Assembly: GCA_005408345.1 (NCBI GenBank)
Contig: SEMN01000031.1
Span: 558,001 to 622,000 of the forward strand
DNA from: Macquaria australasica
Lineage: Eukaryota > Chordata > Actinopteri > Centrarchiformes > Percichthyidae
Direction of reading: 5' to 3'
Length of the DNA stretch: 64,000 bases
Shown: positions 23,101 to 30,101 of the stretch, piece after piece
How positions within the stretch are numbered: the first letter of the stretch is position 1
Layout of the letters: each line of letters starts with the position of its first letter
Program-made: the position numbers and the translations under genes
Notes under the pieces: generated by a model
Told to the model about the DNA's origin: nothing
The model's database searches: none
Seen by the model: only the letters and a program-made list of their open reading frames with translations

Positions 23101-23431
23101 AAAAAAAAAGGCACAATTAACCTTTTAGCACTGTAAAAATACAACTATAAAGAACCTGCGCTGAGATATTAAGTCAGTTTACAGAAGGAGGTGATGATCG
23201 ACTTTCCTGAGTTCAACCAAAAGCTCTGATCTTGTTGCCAATAAACACGTTTCTCTCCTGACAGAGTGAAGCGCCTCAGCAGCACCGATGCAGACCATAA
23301 ATAGTAAGGTGAGGATCAGCAGCTCCACTCCGACGAGCTAATTAGGCTACTTTGAAGGGCGGTGCACTTGCATTCATGTACAAATAGTGACAAAGACGGC
23401 TACTTACCGGATGCCGGCCTTGTGGATACAT
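543..23431 (-). CDS. tle3: tle3 Groucho/TLE co-repressor, N-terminal 308 codons in 11 exons; 3' end outside window
   Basis: The spliced frame of 924 nt (24+101+64+45+63+75+205+17+123+51+156) is open throughout and reads as a TLE protein. Q domain is about residues 1-130, GP linker about 125-198, CcN about 199-265, and the SP region starts after that. Every intron is GT-AG. TLE proteins are usually about 770 residues, so about 60 percent, including the WD40 propeller, lies beyond base 1. TLE/Groucho proteins are nuclear co-repressors without DNA-binding activity. They tetramerise through the Q domain and are recruited by TCF/LEF, HES, RUNX and similar factors. The linker motifs [29 protein letters not shown] and KDEKNHH fit TLE3 better than TLE1, TLE2 or TLE4. 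Fish may carry tle3a and tle3b, and I cannot tell which this is. Confidence 0.95.
699..1105 (-). other. tle3 intron 10
   Basis: A 407-bp intron with short CA-rich patches around 840-860 and 940-960. Nothing else is recognised. Confidence 0.85.
1106..1156 (-). CDS. tle3: tle3 exon 10 (residues 240-256), CcN region CK2 site
   Basis: The acceptor tttgtttcag and donor gtaagact bound 51 nt encoding [17 protein letters not shown]. This is the invariant acidic CcN motif of TLE proteins; S-D-G-D and S-D-D match CK2 consensus sites. The exon is in frame at both ends. Confidence 0.95.
1350..1850 (+). repeat. probable dispersed fish repeat in intron 9
   Basis: The block starting gggtaacgctttattttaca is AT-rich and of a type I associate with interspersed repeats in percomorph genomes. 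Its ends are not defined and no second copy was found in this window. Intron 9 (1157-1977) is otherwise featureless. Confidence 0.35.
1978..2100 (-). CDS. tle3: tle3 exon 9 (residues 199-239), CcN region with nuclear localisation signal
   Basis: The acceptor ttgttggcag precedes AATAACTCC and the donor is gtgagtg after AGATAT. The 123 nt encode [18 protein letters not shown], then [19 protein letters not shown] and MSRY. KKRK with its acidic follow-up is the conserved TLE nuclear-localisation signal. Serine and acidic clusters are potential CK2 sites. The exon is in frame at both ends. Confidence 0.95.
2661..2703 (+). repeat. (CTG)9 triplet tract with CTA interruptions
   Basis: The tract lies in intron 8, so on the tle3 transcript it is (CAG)n. 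Length-polymorphic triplet repeats of this kind are common and no coding role is implied. Confidence 0.9.
2883..2913 (+). repeat. (AC)15 microsatellite
   Basis: Perfect dinucleotide run in intron 8 of tle3. Confidence 0.95.
4833..4849 (-). CDS. tle3: tle3 exon 8, 17-nt microexon (residues 193-198)
   Basis: Between acceptor cttcctctgaaag and donor gtacgttg lie 17 bases, AACGTGAGTCGAGCACG. With the single G left by exon 7 they encode ERESST, the residues expected between LEHR and NNSVS in fish TLE3. This is the only placement found that joins phase 1 of exon 7 to phase 0 of exon 9. It is too short for an ORF scan. Confidence 0.88.
5030..5660. repeat. AT-rich dispersed repeat with internal duplication around a TA core
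   Basis: Two similar blocks, near 5313-5390 and 5478-5555, share a TTAGAAAG-(C/T)GA-(G/A)AAAC core, TTAATGA-type stretches and a CTGCAGA(A/C)TTGATG motif. They flank the TA microsatellite. The layout suggests a decayed MITE-like element that accumulated a microsatellite. The ends are approximate. Confidence 0.45.
5403..5478. repeat. (TA)38 microsatellite
   Basis: Seventy-six bases of uninterrupted alternating T and A. It is self-complementary and capable of cruciform extrusion. Confidence 0.95.
5969..6018 (+). repeat. (GT)25 microsatellite next to the exon 7 splice donor
   Basis: On the tle3 RNA this is (CA)25 starting 16 nt after the exon 7 donor. CA repeats close to 5' splice sites are known hnRNP L binding elements that can regulate splicing. 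Confidence 0.95.
6035..6239 (-). CDS. tle3: tle3 exon 7 (residues 125-192 plus 1 nt), GP-rich linker
   Basis: The acceptor ctgtctctcag leads into CAGCAGCAGCTTCAG and the donor gtgagg follows CACAGAG. The 205 nt encode [15 protein letters not shown], the proline-rich stretch [19 protein letters not shown], a Gly/Ala/Leu segment, and end at [12 protein letters not shown]. This is the GP domain, which in TLE proteins contacts histone deacetylases. It ends in phase 1 and needs the microexon to stay in frame. An apparent upstream ATG in the same frame at about 6320 is intronic. A 50-bp CA tract begins 16 nt after the donor. Confidence 0.95.
6620..6790 (+). repeat. GGGCTGCAACTAA-type MITE, partial copy 1
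   Basis: Shares with seven other copies in this window the motifs accaacagtc, aaagcagcaaat and gaggctggaacca. The 5' half is missing. The family has hAT-like AT-rich ends and is abundant in percomorph fish (recognised from memory and internal comparison). Confidence 0.6.
7360..7910. promoter_or_regulatory. candidate conserved non-coding block in intron 6
   Basis: Complex, repeat-free sequence in two parts (7370-7490 and 7600-7900) rich in AT-core motifs such as TTCATTA, TTAATCGA and AATTAAAG. A purine-rich stretch with a G-run (7701-7711) lies between them. The regulatory role is inferred from sequence character only. Confidence 0.25.
8346..8384 (-). other. candidate 39-nt in-frame cassette exon of tle3
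   Basis: A long polypyrimidine tract ending ctctgacccag precedes an open stretch encoding [13 protein letters not shown], followed by gtcagt. It is a multiple of three and phase 0, as are exon 6 and exon 7, so inclusion keeps the frame. The donor is weak (C at +3). No homologous TLE exon is known to me, so this may be a decoy acceptor. Confidence 0.3.
8470..8780 (+). repeat. GGGCTGCAACTAA-type MITE, copy 2
   Basis: Near-complete copy beginning ggggctgcagctaatgatt. It contains ttgcttgttttgtccaaaca and caaagatattcagtttacta, and ends in AT-rich sequence resembling the inverted start. Confidence 0.7.
9550..9775 (+). repeat. LINE-like 3' tail
   Basis: The segment ends in aataaactgaactgaaactg, a short tandem tail after a polyadenylation-like signal, as in 3' ends of fish LINE elements. 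No reverse transcriptase sequence remains. Confidence 0.35.
9838..10105 (+). repeat. GGGCTGCAACTAA-type MITE, copy 3
   Basis: Lacks the 5' end but retains gtccaaggtgacatcttcat and agaaaagcagcaaattctt. The 3' terminus reads gattgactaaacaattaatt. Confidence 0.7.
10381..10409 (+). repeat. (GT)14 microsatellite
   Basis: Perfect dinucleotide run in intron 6, followed by gggccctgccccc. Confidence 0.95.
10884..11130 (-). repeat. GGGCTGCAACTAA-type MITE, copy 4 (reverse)
   Basis: Reverse-oriented copy beginning agagctgaaatgattcgtca, with gattccagcttctcagatg, gatttgcagcatttatt and gtaaactgttggttggaca matching the reverse complement of the other copies. Confidence 0.65.
11165..11400. promoter_or_regulatory. 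candidate conserved non-coding block in intron 6
   Basis: Repeat-free, moderately AT-rich sequence containing CTAATTAAAG, ATCACAATG and GGTCAGAGGTAG-type motifs. A (CTG)8 tract follows at 11475-11498. The regulatory role is inferred; an alignment is needed. Confidence 0.22.
11939..11968 (-). CDS. tle3: alternative 30-nt extension of tle3 exon 6 ([10 protein letters not shown])
   Basis: Reading on past the proximal donor, the frame stays open for ten codons, [10 protein letters not shown], and then reaches a second donor gtgtgtat at 11938. Both donors are phase 0, so the insert falls cleanly between NAIIG and QQQLQAQ. I recall an equivalent insert in some vertebrate TLE transcripts but cannot verify it here. 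The distal donor is weaker by consensus than the proximal gtacgt. Confidence 0.6.
11969..12043 (-). CDS. tle3: tle3 exon 6, short form (residues 100-124), end of Q domain
   Basis: The acceptor gtcctgcag precedes CATCAACAGC. The short-form donor gtacgtgg follows GGG. The 75 nt encode [20 protein letters not shown] then NAIIG, the C-terminal end of the Q domain. A second in-frame donor lies 30 nt further on and is listed separately. Confidence 0.95.
12044..13079 (-). other. tle3 intron 5
   Basis: A 1.0-kb intron. Part of it (12307-12440) starts ctagggatgttaatgatta, resembling an hAT-type MITE end. A LINE 3' tail lies at 12725-12895. Confidence 0.85.
12725..12895 (+). repeat. fish LINE 3' UTR remnant
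   Basis: Contains gtgtaaagcacattgaattg, atgaaatgtgctatacaaat and aaataaagttgccttgcctt. This is the characteristic 3' tail shared by many truncated fish LINE (L2/CR1-like) copies. Only the tail remains. Confidence 0.6.
13080..13142 (-). CDS. tle3: tle3 exon 5 (residues 79-99), Q domain
   Basis: Sixty-three bases between acceptor ttctacag and donor gtgagtg encode [20 protein letters not shown] followed by E. This is the second amphipathic helix of the Q domain, which packs the dimers into a tetramer in known TLE structures. Exon 4 lies 7 kb upstream across the largest intron here. Confidence 0.95.
13330..13620. promoter_or_regulatory. candidate conserved non-coding block in intron 4
   Basis: Complex sequence with tttcattaggaggctgaaat, ataatgaggtcc and ttcataattacagccca. 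The unmutated look and AT-core homeodomain-like sites resemble developmental enhancers near transcription-regulator genes. Inference only. Confidence 0.25.
14330..14490. promoter_or_regulatory. candidate conserved non-coding block in intron 4
   Basis: Stretch with ggggcaacgctatctggcac, gttatgtaaattgggctggg, aggtcattaaattgaatttt and gggaaattaatgaggg. High complexity flanked by low-complexity purine/pyrimidine tracts suggests a constrained core. An alignment to other teleost tle3 introns would decide. Confidence 0.3.
16233..16274 (+). repeat. (GT)21 microsatellite
   Basis: Perfect dinucleotide run in intron 4. Confidence 0.95.
18505..18890 (+). repeat. GGGCTGCAACTAA-type MITE, copy 5 (interrupted)
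   Basis: Starts tttgggctgcaactaacaac and resumes with cccagagtccaacacgacat, agaaaagcagcaaatcttca and aagaagctgaaccc. Roughly 18535-18650 does not match the family and looks inserted or heavily diverged. Confidence 0.6.
18964..19530. repeat. MITE-like element with ttcacacc termini
   Basis: Begins ttcacacccaaaccctgttg and ends aactataggtgtgaaaacgt, so the ends are imperfect inverted repeats around TTCACACC. The interior has gtggttcgtttgtggtggga, a string common in fish repeats. The 100-codon frame at 19209-19511 is inside it and not a gene. Confidence 0.5.
20049..20102 (+). repeat. (GT)27 microsatellite downstream of the exon 4 donor
   Basis: On the tle3 RNA this is a CA tract starting about 85 nt into intron 4. 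Confidence 0.95.
20188..20232 (-). CDS. tle3: tle3 exon 4 (residues 64-78), Q domain
   Basis: This 45-nt in-frame exon encodes [15 protein letters not shown] between acceptor ttttacag and donor gtatgta. It is highly conserved in TLE proteins. A 54-bp CA tract (minus-strand sense) begins about 85 nt downstream of its donor. Confidence 0.95.
20440..20700 (+). repeat. hAT-like repeat fragment (GTGGTTCCCAACCT end)
   Basis: The terminal string ctgtggttcccaaccttttt, followed by catacccccacagccctatc, matches the end of a hAT-type non-autonomous family common in fish genomes. The other terminus was not located. Confidence 0.45.
21401..21690 (+). repeat. GGGCTGCAACTAA-type MITE, copy 6
   Basis: Runs from attagggctgaaacaattac through cccagagcccaacgtgacat, ccaaagatattcagtttacc and gagaagctggaaccagtaaa to an AT-rich end. 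Internal sequence is shortened. Confidence 0.7.
22413..22476 (-). CDS. tle3: tle3 exon 3 (residues 42-63), Q domain
   Basis: A polypyrimidine tract and ttttaaag acceptor precede TCTGAAAGTG, and the donor is gtaaga after GTCATG. It encodes [17 protein letters not shown] and then RHYVM, the continuing Q-domain helix. The 64 nt restore phase 0. Confidence 0.95.
22712..22812 (-). CDS. tle3: tle3 exon 2 (residues 9-41 plus 2 nt), Q domain helix 1
   Basis: The acceptor ctgttcag precedes GCACCTCACC and the donor is gtaatg after CACAG. It encodes [19 protein letters not shown] and then the helix with [12 protein letters not shown], the first coiled-coil helix of the Q domain used for tetramerisation. 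The length of 101 nt leaves two bases of the Ser-42 codon, which exon 3 completes. Confidence 0.95.
22813..23407 (-). other. tle3 intron 1
   Basis: A 595-bp intron between the 8-codon first exon and exon 2. It contains a poly-A run at 23097-23109 and no recognised repeat. Confidence 0.85.
23408..23431 (-). CDS. tle3: tle3 exon 1 (residues 1-8, start codon)
   Basis: Read on the minus strand it encodes MYPQGRHP, the invariant start of vertebrate TLE1/3/4 proteins, followed directly by the donor gtaagta at 23407-23401. The start ATG is at 23431-23429. The exon has 24 coding bases and ends in phase 0. Sequence upstream, at higher coordinates, is 5' UTR. Confidence 0.93.
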
Positions 23432-24690
23432 GTCGCGTCCTTTACACAAGGGAATTCGGTGCGTTTTCTCTCTTCGCGTAATCCCAGCGAAGGTGCGGTA
23501 AATCACCGCCACCCCCTCCCCTGTATACGCAGGATGGCGGCGGACAAAGCCCTGTTCTCGGCTGCGAGGCGCACACTCAGACCCCGACCACTGGATGTGT
23601 CACCCCGTCGGCCTTTCCTTTGTACCTAAACAAACAGAAAACGGGGCACAGCTGAGGAGCTGGATCACTTTCGCAGCAAGCGACCGTAGCACCCTGGTTG
23701 TAAATCGACAGCAATTAAAAGCTTTATGAACTTAACCGGACTGGTCTACTATCTGCTCACTGACAACAAAAAATGATAATAAAATGTTTTTGTTTTTTTT
23801 TGCTCCTCCTCATTGTAGCATTTTTTTCCTTTTCAGATATTTCCCATTTTCTCAATCAAAAACCTAAATCTGTCGCCTCGATTTGCATTAGAGGAAGAAA
23901 CGAGAGCGGCAGCAAAACGTGTTTGATCCGATGCATCAAATTAATCCCAAAAAAGTTGATACTTTTGATCAGCACACCCCCAGAAAACACGCGATGCTTT
24001 GTTTTTTTCTCGTAAACCTAACGAGTTATCTTCCACACACACACACACACACAGGGCTGTTTTTGGTGGTCCGGGAAGATCAGAAAACAAGGAGCTGCTG
24101 CTTTCAAAGTCGGCTGCCATAAAGCCACACCACCACCACCACCACCCGTCTTGTTAGAGGCTCTCTTCATGTCGCCCTTTTCTTTTTTTTTTACCTTTGT
24201 CTGGACTGATTCCTCCCCTCTTCTGCACAGGTAAAAAAAAAAAAAAATAGTATCCAGACACAAAGCTTAATATCCTGGACTTGTAGCCGTCACCGCGGAA
24301 TGATAAAGGCGGAAACTGTCCGTCGCCGTTTCTATTTTTCATACACTTCTTCTTCTTCTTCTTCGCCCCCTGAGAGTCCTTTAAAACCCCGGTGATCCCG
24401 AGGCGGAGCGCGTCTCTCCGTCCGGGTCGGACGTTGGAAACCCCTCGACTGGGACGAGTTGTCGACGGCAGGCAACTTCAAAGAAAGCCTATATTAGATC
24501 CAGTAGTAGCACACGACTCTTCGTGTAAGTCCAAAGATTATTTTTTTTGGCGAATAACCGGGTTATTTTTCGGTTAAAATGTCGGCCGTTGTGAAACGCG
24601 CCACTAGCTCGCTGCCGGGTATACCCAGTTCCTCCGCCGCGCGCTGTACCACACACAGGCTGTGCACTGACACGAGGACCCGACTGCCGA
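23432..24690 (-). other. tle3 5' UTR / 5' flank, CpG-rich
   Basis: Sequence directly upstream of the start codon. CpG-rich segments (23400-23620, 24280-24480) alternate with an AT-rich segment (23700-24260). A YY1-like ATGGCGGCGG core lies at 23534-23543. A (CAC)n tract at 24126-24147 and a (TTC)6 tract at 24346-24364 are present. The transcription start cannot be fixed by eye; it could be near the YY1-like site or near the CCAAT cluster at 24.7 kb. Confidence 0.55.
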
Positions 24691-24850
24691 GAGAGGGCCG
24701 CGCACTAACCAATTGGGTTCTCCGAAGGGGTTCAGCAACGACGACCAATCGCAGCGCGTTGTCCCCACGTGGGGGTGCTCCGCACGCCGCCGTTCTGATT
24801 GGGCTGTGAAATGTGACCTCACACGCTCGCCATTTTGGATTTGAAGTGTT
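24690..24850 (-). promoter_or_regulatory. CCAAT/E-box CpG promoter cluster
   Basis: Contains a palindromic CCAATTGG (24709-24716), CCAAT (24745-24749), CACGTG (24766-24771), inverted CCAAT (24798-24802) and a YY1-like GCCATTTTGG (24829-24838), all in CpG-rich sequence and with no TATA box. Closely spaced CCAAT boxes are typical NF-Y promoters of widely expressed genes. Assignment to tle3 is by position. Confidence 0.55.
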
Positions 24851-25339
24851 CAACAGCTTGTTCAAAACAAAGGCAATAATTTATATGTCCGCGCATTGCA
24901 GCCGGTGGTTTAGCGTTTCAGATTATGAGTATATATCTGCGAGTTTTATCATTAATAATGATGCCGATTTAACCACGCAATGCCGGTGTAAACAGGGAAA
25001 ATAACCCCACTGGTCAAAGACAGAATTTATCATTTTAATAAAAGCATTGGGCTGTAAATGTGTCATGTGCTTAATACGCGAACAAGTATAAGTGAAGCTA
25101 GTCTAACTCTGAGCAACAGTTTTAAGGTTTGAGACAGGAAGAGCACACTTCCCTGCTCTCAATTCGAGGAGAGGTTAGAGAGAAGCAAGTCCTGTTACTG
25201 TGCCAAGAAAAATAGGAACTCATAGAAATTCATTCAAGTTGAATACCGCTTAATCTACAGCAGAGTGTCCTCTGAGTGACTTGAATTGATCGACCCATTT
25301 CTAACGAGACCTCAAGCATCTACAAGCTTTCCCATCAGC

Positions 25340-25690
25340 AGCACTAGGTGGGCTGCAACACGTCTGCGCGTCAGGATATCAGCCTATCAAGTGTTGCTCG
25401 CTACGCCTGGCCCCACGTGGGTCCCCCCCCCCCCCCCCTCCCTTCCCTCCTTCGCTGTCTTTTATCCAATGGCGTCGCAGCTGTCTTCCTGCGCGGCTTA
25501 CGATTGGCTCAGCGCTGGAAAAGCTGTCAGTCAGGGAGCCGGGGATGTCAATTAAACCCACGTTGGGTACGGCGCTGACAAATGCCTGTGCTACTCTCCC
25601 TCCTGCCTGCGAACAGAGCCTGGAATGGCTGCTTAATTAGCTCCGAATGGCTTTTCCTTTCAGCTCAAACAATCTGTCACTACCATGTGG
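25340..25690. promoter_or_regulatory. second CCAAT/E-box CpG cluster upstream of tle3
   Basis: Holds CACGTG (25414-25419), a 16-base C run, CCAAT (25466-25470) and inverted CCAAT (25503-25507). Next comes a complex block with gtcaattaaacccacgttgg and ggctgcttaattagctccga. It could be a distal or alternative tle3 promoter, or the promoter of a divergent non-coding transcript. No open frame downstream on either strand is gene-like. Confidence 0.4.
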
Positions 25691-25699
25691 TAAAAAGAG

Positions 25700-27280
25700 C
25701 CCTGCATAAAACAAAAGCAGTAAAAAAAAACAGACAACCTAGCCAGTAGGGGCTAAATATCAGTTTGATCCCCCCCCCCTTCTTCAACCCCTCCTCCATG
25801 AAAACATTTGCTGCAAAACAAAGCTTTCACCTCGCTCAAACACTGGCTCGTTTCATTCATTTGTTTCTGCCCTCATTTTCTTCTGAAATTGTGTTTATTT
25901 GTTTATCTGGGTGTCCATTTCGTCCTCTTCACATTTAAATTTATGAATGGGGTTTCTGTATTCCCTGAGACAAGTAGACCAGGTTCTGGCTATGATATTT
26001 ATCATTTTATTGACTTAATTGGGATGTTGTTAAATGTTGTGGGGACAGTAGTTTAATTAAAATATTAAAACAATAGACTTGTACTATCATTTTACTAGTC
26101 TTTTTTATAAGATTAAAATAAATCTATCCCCACCTCCAGATGATTTTAAAAGGGAAATGCATGTATGCTGCATTTACAGGCGTCAAGAGGGAAATTTCAG
26201 AGGAAACTTCAACCGAAGAATATGATACAAAATGTTGAATACATATTCATATATTAATCAAATATTAGAAAATGTGAGTTATTTGTGAATATTCTTTGCA
26301 GTGCCCAAGCTGCGCAATGTAAGTTATTGCAAGTATTTCCAAACTGCAGATAGAACTAATCAGGCTCATATGAAGTCAATTTTATTACATTTCATATTAT
26401 TTGTAGCATAACAAAGGGCCCAAAAGTCAAGAAGCATACCACATTTTGAATATAACTAGCATGCTGCGAGCTTTAGCTGTTGCTTAGCAACAAATGTATC
26501 CCTCCTGCAGATGCTCTGACATGAGTTGGGATAATAACTCGTGCACTGAGGGCATGTCAGAAAGCTACACACTCACTTTAAAGACAGTTTTTCACACAAA
26601 AAGTCCCCAATGATAAATGATCTTAGCAGTCCTAGTTGTAATCATAGTAGTTTGAGTAGCATGTAGCTACATACTGTATAAACTTTTTGCGCTTCTCAAA
26701 ATCCAAGCTTCCCGAGGGAACTGTCAGATATCCAAACCACCGTGAAGTGAAATCCCAAAATGTATGAGCAACTTTGTAAAGTGACAACGTATAGACATTT
26801 TGGGAGGCTTGTCCTTCCTTACAAGTGATGCACCTGAATGTTGTGGTGGGACGTGTAAGCAGGTGCAGAATGGCGTAGATATACAGACTTTACAAATGAG
26901 GCCTCATTGTGACGCAAACCTTGCACAAAAAAGAAAAGTGGAATTATACAAGAAGGGTTGCACAAAAGTTAATTACATAATCCGAGTTATGATATGGAGA
27001 TATATTCCAATCTTTAATATGCTTGATATATTTTAATAAAAAGTATGAAAAGTTCATTATTGAGTTATGGGGGAAAAAATCTCATTTTAAACTCGTTTCT
27101 GTAAAAGAAAAAAAAATCTGCTGAAATAATTTCCTCTCTACCTCTCCGTTGTTTGACCTCTGACCTTGAACACACATACTGAGTCTCAGGCTGCATGTGT
27201 AAGAAAAATGGACCAAGACAAGAACAGATACATGAATTCAGGAGGAATTTAGCCTCTAACTTTGTGTAGCCTCCGTTTTA
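25700..27280. other. intergenic, no gene seen
   Basis: AT-rich sequence without recognised repeats or coding potential. Short frames of up to 82 codons have no recognisable motif. Confidence 0.6.
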
Positions 27281-27282
27281 AA

Positions 27283-28325
27283 GACCAAGGCCTCGTTGCC
27301 CAAAAGCATCTCAAGACTAAAATGATGGTAAAATCCATGTCACAAACCTCCTTAAGCTTAAAGATGTATCCCAAAAGCATCGTACCTGAAGACGCTGTTA
27401 GAAACGATTGCAGATTAGCACGTGCCACTTAACCACGAGTAAGAGGCTATGAGTATCTTAAGAACCTCCTGAACTTGCAGGAGGAACTACGTTTGATTCA
27501 AGTTTATATAGTTTATATCATAGACTGTATAAAAAGATGGATGATGTGACAGCTCCCCAAAAGTGAAGCCAAAACATCTCGATCGCCCCCTGGTGGCTGG
27601 CTGCAGTATATGTCATAAGCCCCGCCTCCTCCATGTTAATGAATGGGACATGGGCCAAAGTTAAAAGTCAAAGTACACGTCAAATACATTTTTCCCAAAG
27701 ATGGTTTCTGTCATTTTAGATAGTTCTTATCACACTGATATGTGTTCAACCCATGTTGTCATTGTCTTCCTGTACCTCTTCTCGATGTATCTATTCTGGC
27801 TGAAAATGTCACTTTCAGGTCCCGTATATTCTCTAATTATATAACCGTGTGTCACACACAGCAGGTCTAGTACAGAAATGGTGACAGAATGACACAACAA
27901 TAAGATGGCGTGCTTCTTCACGACACCTATAGGAACCGTCTTATTTTAGGTTTAATATGAGTTGAAGCGTAACGTCTGCCTCGAGCAGCGGCTAAATCAA
28001 AGTTTACTTTCTTAAACTGACGCAGTAAGCTGTAGACTGTTGACTGCACATTAAGCTTTAAACATTTCTTTGTGTCGTTTGCAACACTTACACTTTGTGA
28101 TGGATGTATTTGTGATCAATAGCACGACTTACAGACAGTTAAATATGTAATTTTATATTAAAATGTATTCAGAGCCGACGTTAAGAAGCTCTTAATGGCG
28201 TGCATGTGAACTCCCTCTTAAGTGCTGCTTTGGGAAATGCATGTAGAAATTTAAGTGTTCGTAGGAACACTCGTAGAAAACGCTCATAACCTCTTAGACT
28301 GATCATTATTGGGAAACAGGGCCCA
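27283..28325. repeat. MITE-like element interrupted by a second repeat
   Basis: Starts ggcctcgttgcccaaaagca and ends cattattgggaaacagggcc, whose reverse complement begins GGCCCTGTTTCCCAATAATG. The imperfect inverted ends and the matching internal string aaaagcatc suggest one element. A different repeat sits inside at about 27515-27760. Confidence 0.5.
27515..27760 (+). repeat. nested dispersed repeat (tagactgtataaaaagatgg)
   Basis: The string tagactgtataaaaagatgg followed by gaagccaaaacatctcgatc and gccccctggtggctggctgc is a highly abundant fish interspersed repeat, known to me by sequence but not by an assured family name. It interrupts the surrounding inverted-end element. Its 3' limit is uncertain. 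Confidence 0.5.
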
Positions 28326-28689
28326 CGTTTTGTTTCAGTGGTTCACTTCACCTCACAGGCTCTTTCTGTGTGAAGTTTGTTTGTGTGTATTTCCACTGCT
28401 TAAGACTAAATTACCCAAAAGGTACGACTGTTGTCAGGTGTCTCTATCTGAACATGGCGACCTGTTCTCTACACACTGTATTCTGGACCCTTGAAATGAT
28501 TAAATGTCTGTGTTACAGGTTTTTGTAAAGTTTGCCTGACTGAAGTGCTCAAAAAGAGTGCCAGTGCTAAAAACCTCAAATATGGGATGTTGCCAAGTAT
28601 AAAGAGGGAGTATTTTATGATCACTTGTAACTCACTTGCCAAGGCACCATTTCAACCTACCATTTATATCACTATACTTGAAAATGACA

Positions 28690-28920
28690 CTGAGATGGTT
28701 CTTCTTCACCTGGGCGTCATCCGGTCTGATCGCCGGCTTACGCGATTGTCCACCGCAACGTGACGTCGGTTATGTTTCTCAAAAAGATTCTGTTTCAACT
28801 TTTTTCAGGCATCCCCTGCATTCCCCACCGCCACAGCCTAAATGCACTACCCACCTTCAAATGAATGGGAGGACTGGCGTTTTCGCCACAGCGCCTGATT
28901 TGGTGTGAATTCAGCCTTAC
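28690..28920 (+). repeat. possible dispersed repeat fragment
   Basis: The segment around cacctgggcgtcatccggtc and cgccacagcgcctgatttgg to gtgaattcagccttac is GC-richer than its surroundings and resembles interspersed fish repeats. Low assurance. Confidence 0.25.
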
Positions 28921-29534
28921 TTTTGTATACTTACTGTTTCTACAGGTTTCATTCAGGCATTTCAGACTAACACCTTTTATCTAGACTTTGCTTCAAGCTA
29001 AATGATTTATTATGTTTTGCATAGACACACTGAAAACATGCCCATTTATCTTGTCATTGTAATGTAAAGGAGCAAAACAACCTGTGTATATTAGTATATT
29101 CTCTAATGTCATCAGAGAAACCACCATGCTGTATTCACTTCTCAGCCAAGTAAAATCATCCACATAACTCGCAGTACAGGTCTTAATGGGTCCAAATTTT
29201 TTAAACCTGCAGTGCATAAAAAAAAGAAAGAAAGACCAGATCTGAAAGGGGGCCAAGGACAGTCAGACCCAGTCTGAATAAACCTGGAGATAATGATGAC
29301 GACCCGAAACGACCCTGATAGAGAAAGAATACCAACACAAATATGCAGTATGATGCACCACCAATTAACAAGCAGGTAACAGTAACAAAACATGTCATTT
29401 TTTCCTCTAAATTCACAGTTCACACTTGCATCAAAAACCAAAATTTTCTCCTGTGATGATTACAAGAGACCACACGATCAGATAGTTTGCTCTGATACAC
29501 TTTGGTATTCAGCATATTGACACACAAACCGGAG

Positions 29535-29640
29535 ACCTGCGGCAATAAAATGGGAACCTACCCGACCGAACTACACTGAATATAATTTAGACCCATGCCA
29601 ATTCAGGTCCTGGGTCAGGTCTCTGCGAGTAGGAACTGAG
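29535..29640 (-). repeat. hAT-like repeat fragment, copy 1 (reverse)
   Basis: Its reverse complement contains gggtctaaattatattcagt, followed by a TCGGTCGGGTAGG string. The copy at 60690-60790 has gggtccaaattatattcagt and TCGGGACGGGCAGG. Two diverged copies of one family in opposite orientation. Confidence 0.5.
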
Positions 29641-30039
29641 TGGAGCTGTGATGACCTCTACTCTGCAGTGACAGGCAGAGTTGTTAAGCTGTCAAGTGTG
29701 GCACACAACTCTTAGATTTTATGCTGTCCAAAATCAACTGCTAGAATATCAACATCATCTTCTACTCATCACATCTCAAGCGGGCAGCAACTGTTGATTT
29801 ATGCAGAATTGTTGGTCAAGTGCGCTGATATTTGTCAGTTTGCTCTGTGCTGAGGATCCTGGGATTGGTATGTGTAGGTCCAGTGGATGTGGGTTATCTG
29901 GGAACTGGCAAACACAGCGGCGGTCTCCACAAGCCCCGAGACTCTGATTCAAGACCAACCTGATTCAACCACATACAAACAGACATTATCATACAGCTCC
30001 ATCTCACACATTGAGGGCCGTGGATGTGTCACACACATA

Positions 30040-30042
<3 letters not shown>

Positions 30043-30097
<55 letters not shown>
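30043..30097 (+). repeat. (AC)27 microsatellite
   Basis: Long perfect dinucleotide run in the intergenic region. Confidence 0.95.

Positions 30098-30099
<2 letters not shown>

Positions 30100-30101
<2 letters not shown>

Noticed and set aside
25421..25439. C-run as a possible G-quadruplex or assembly artefact
   Set aside because: A simple homopolymer cannot be judged from one sequence. Other G/C runs at 3547-3558 and 7701-7711 are similar and unremarkable.
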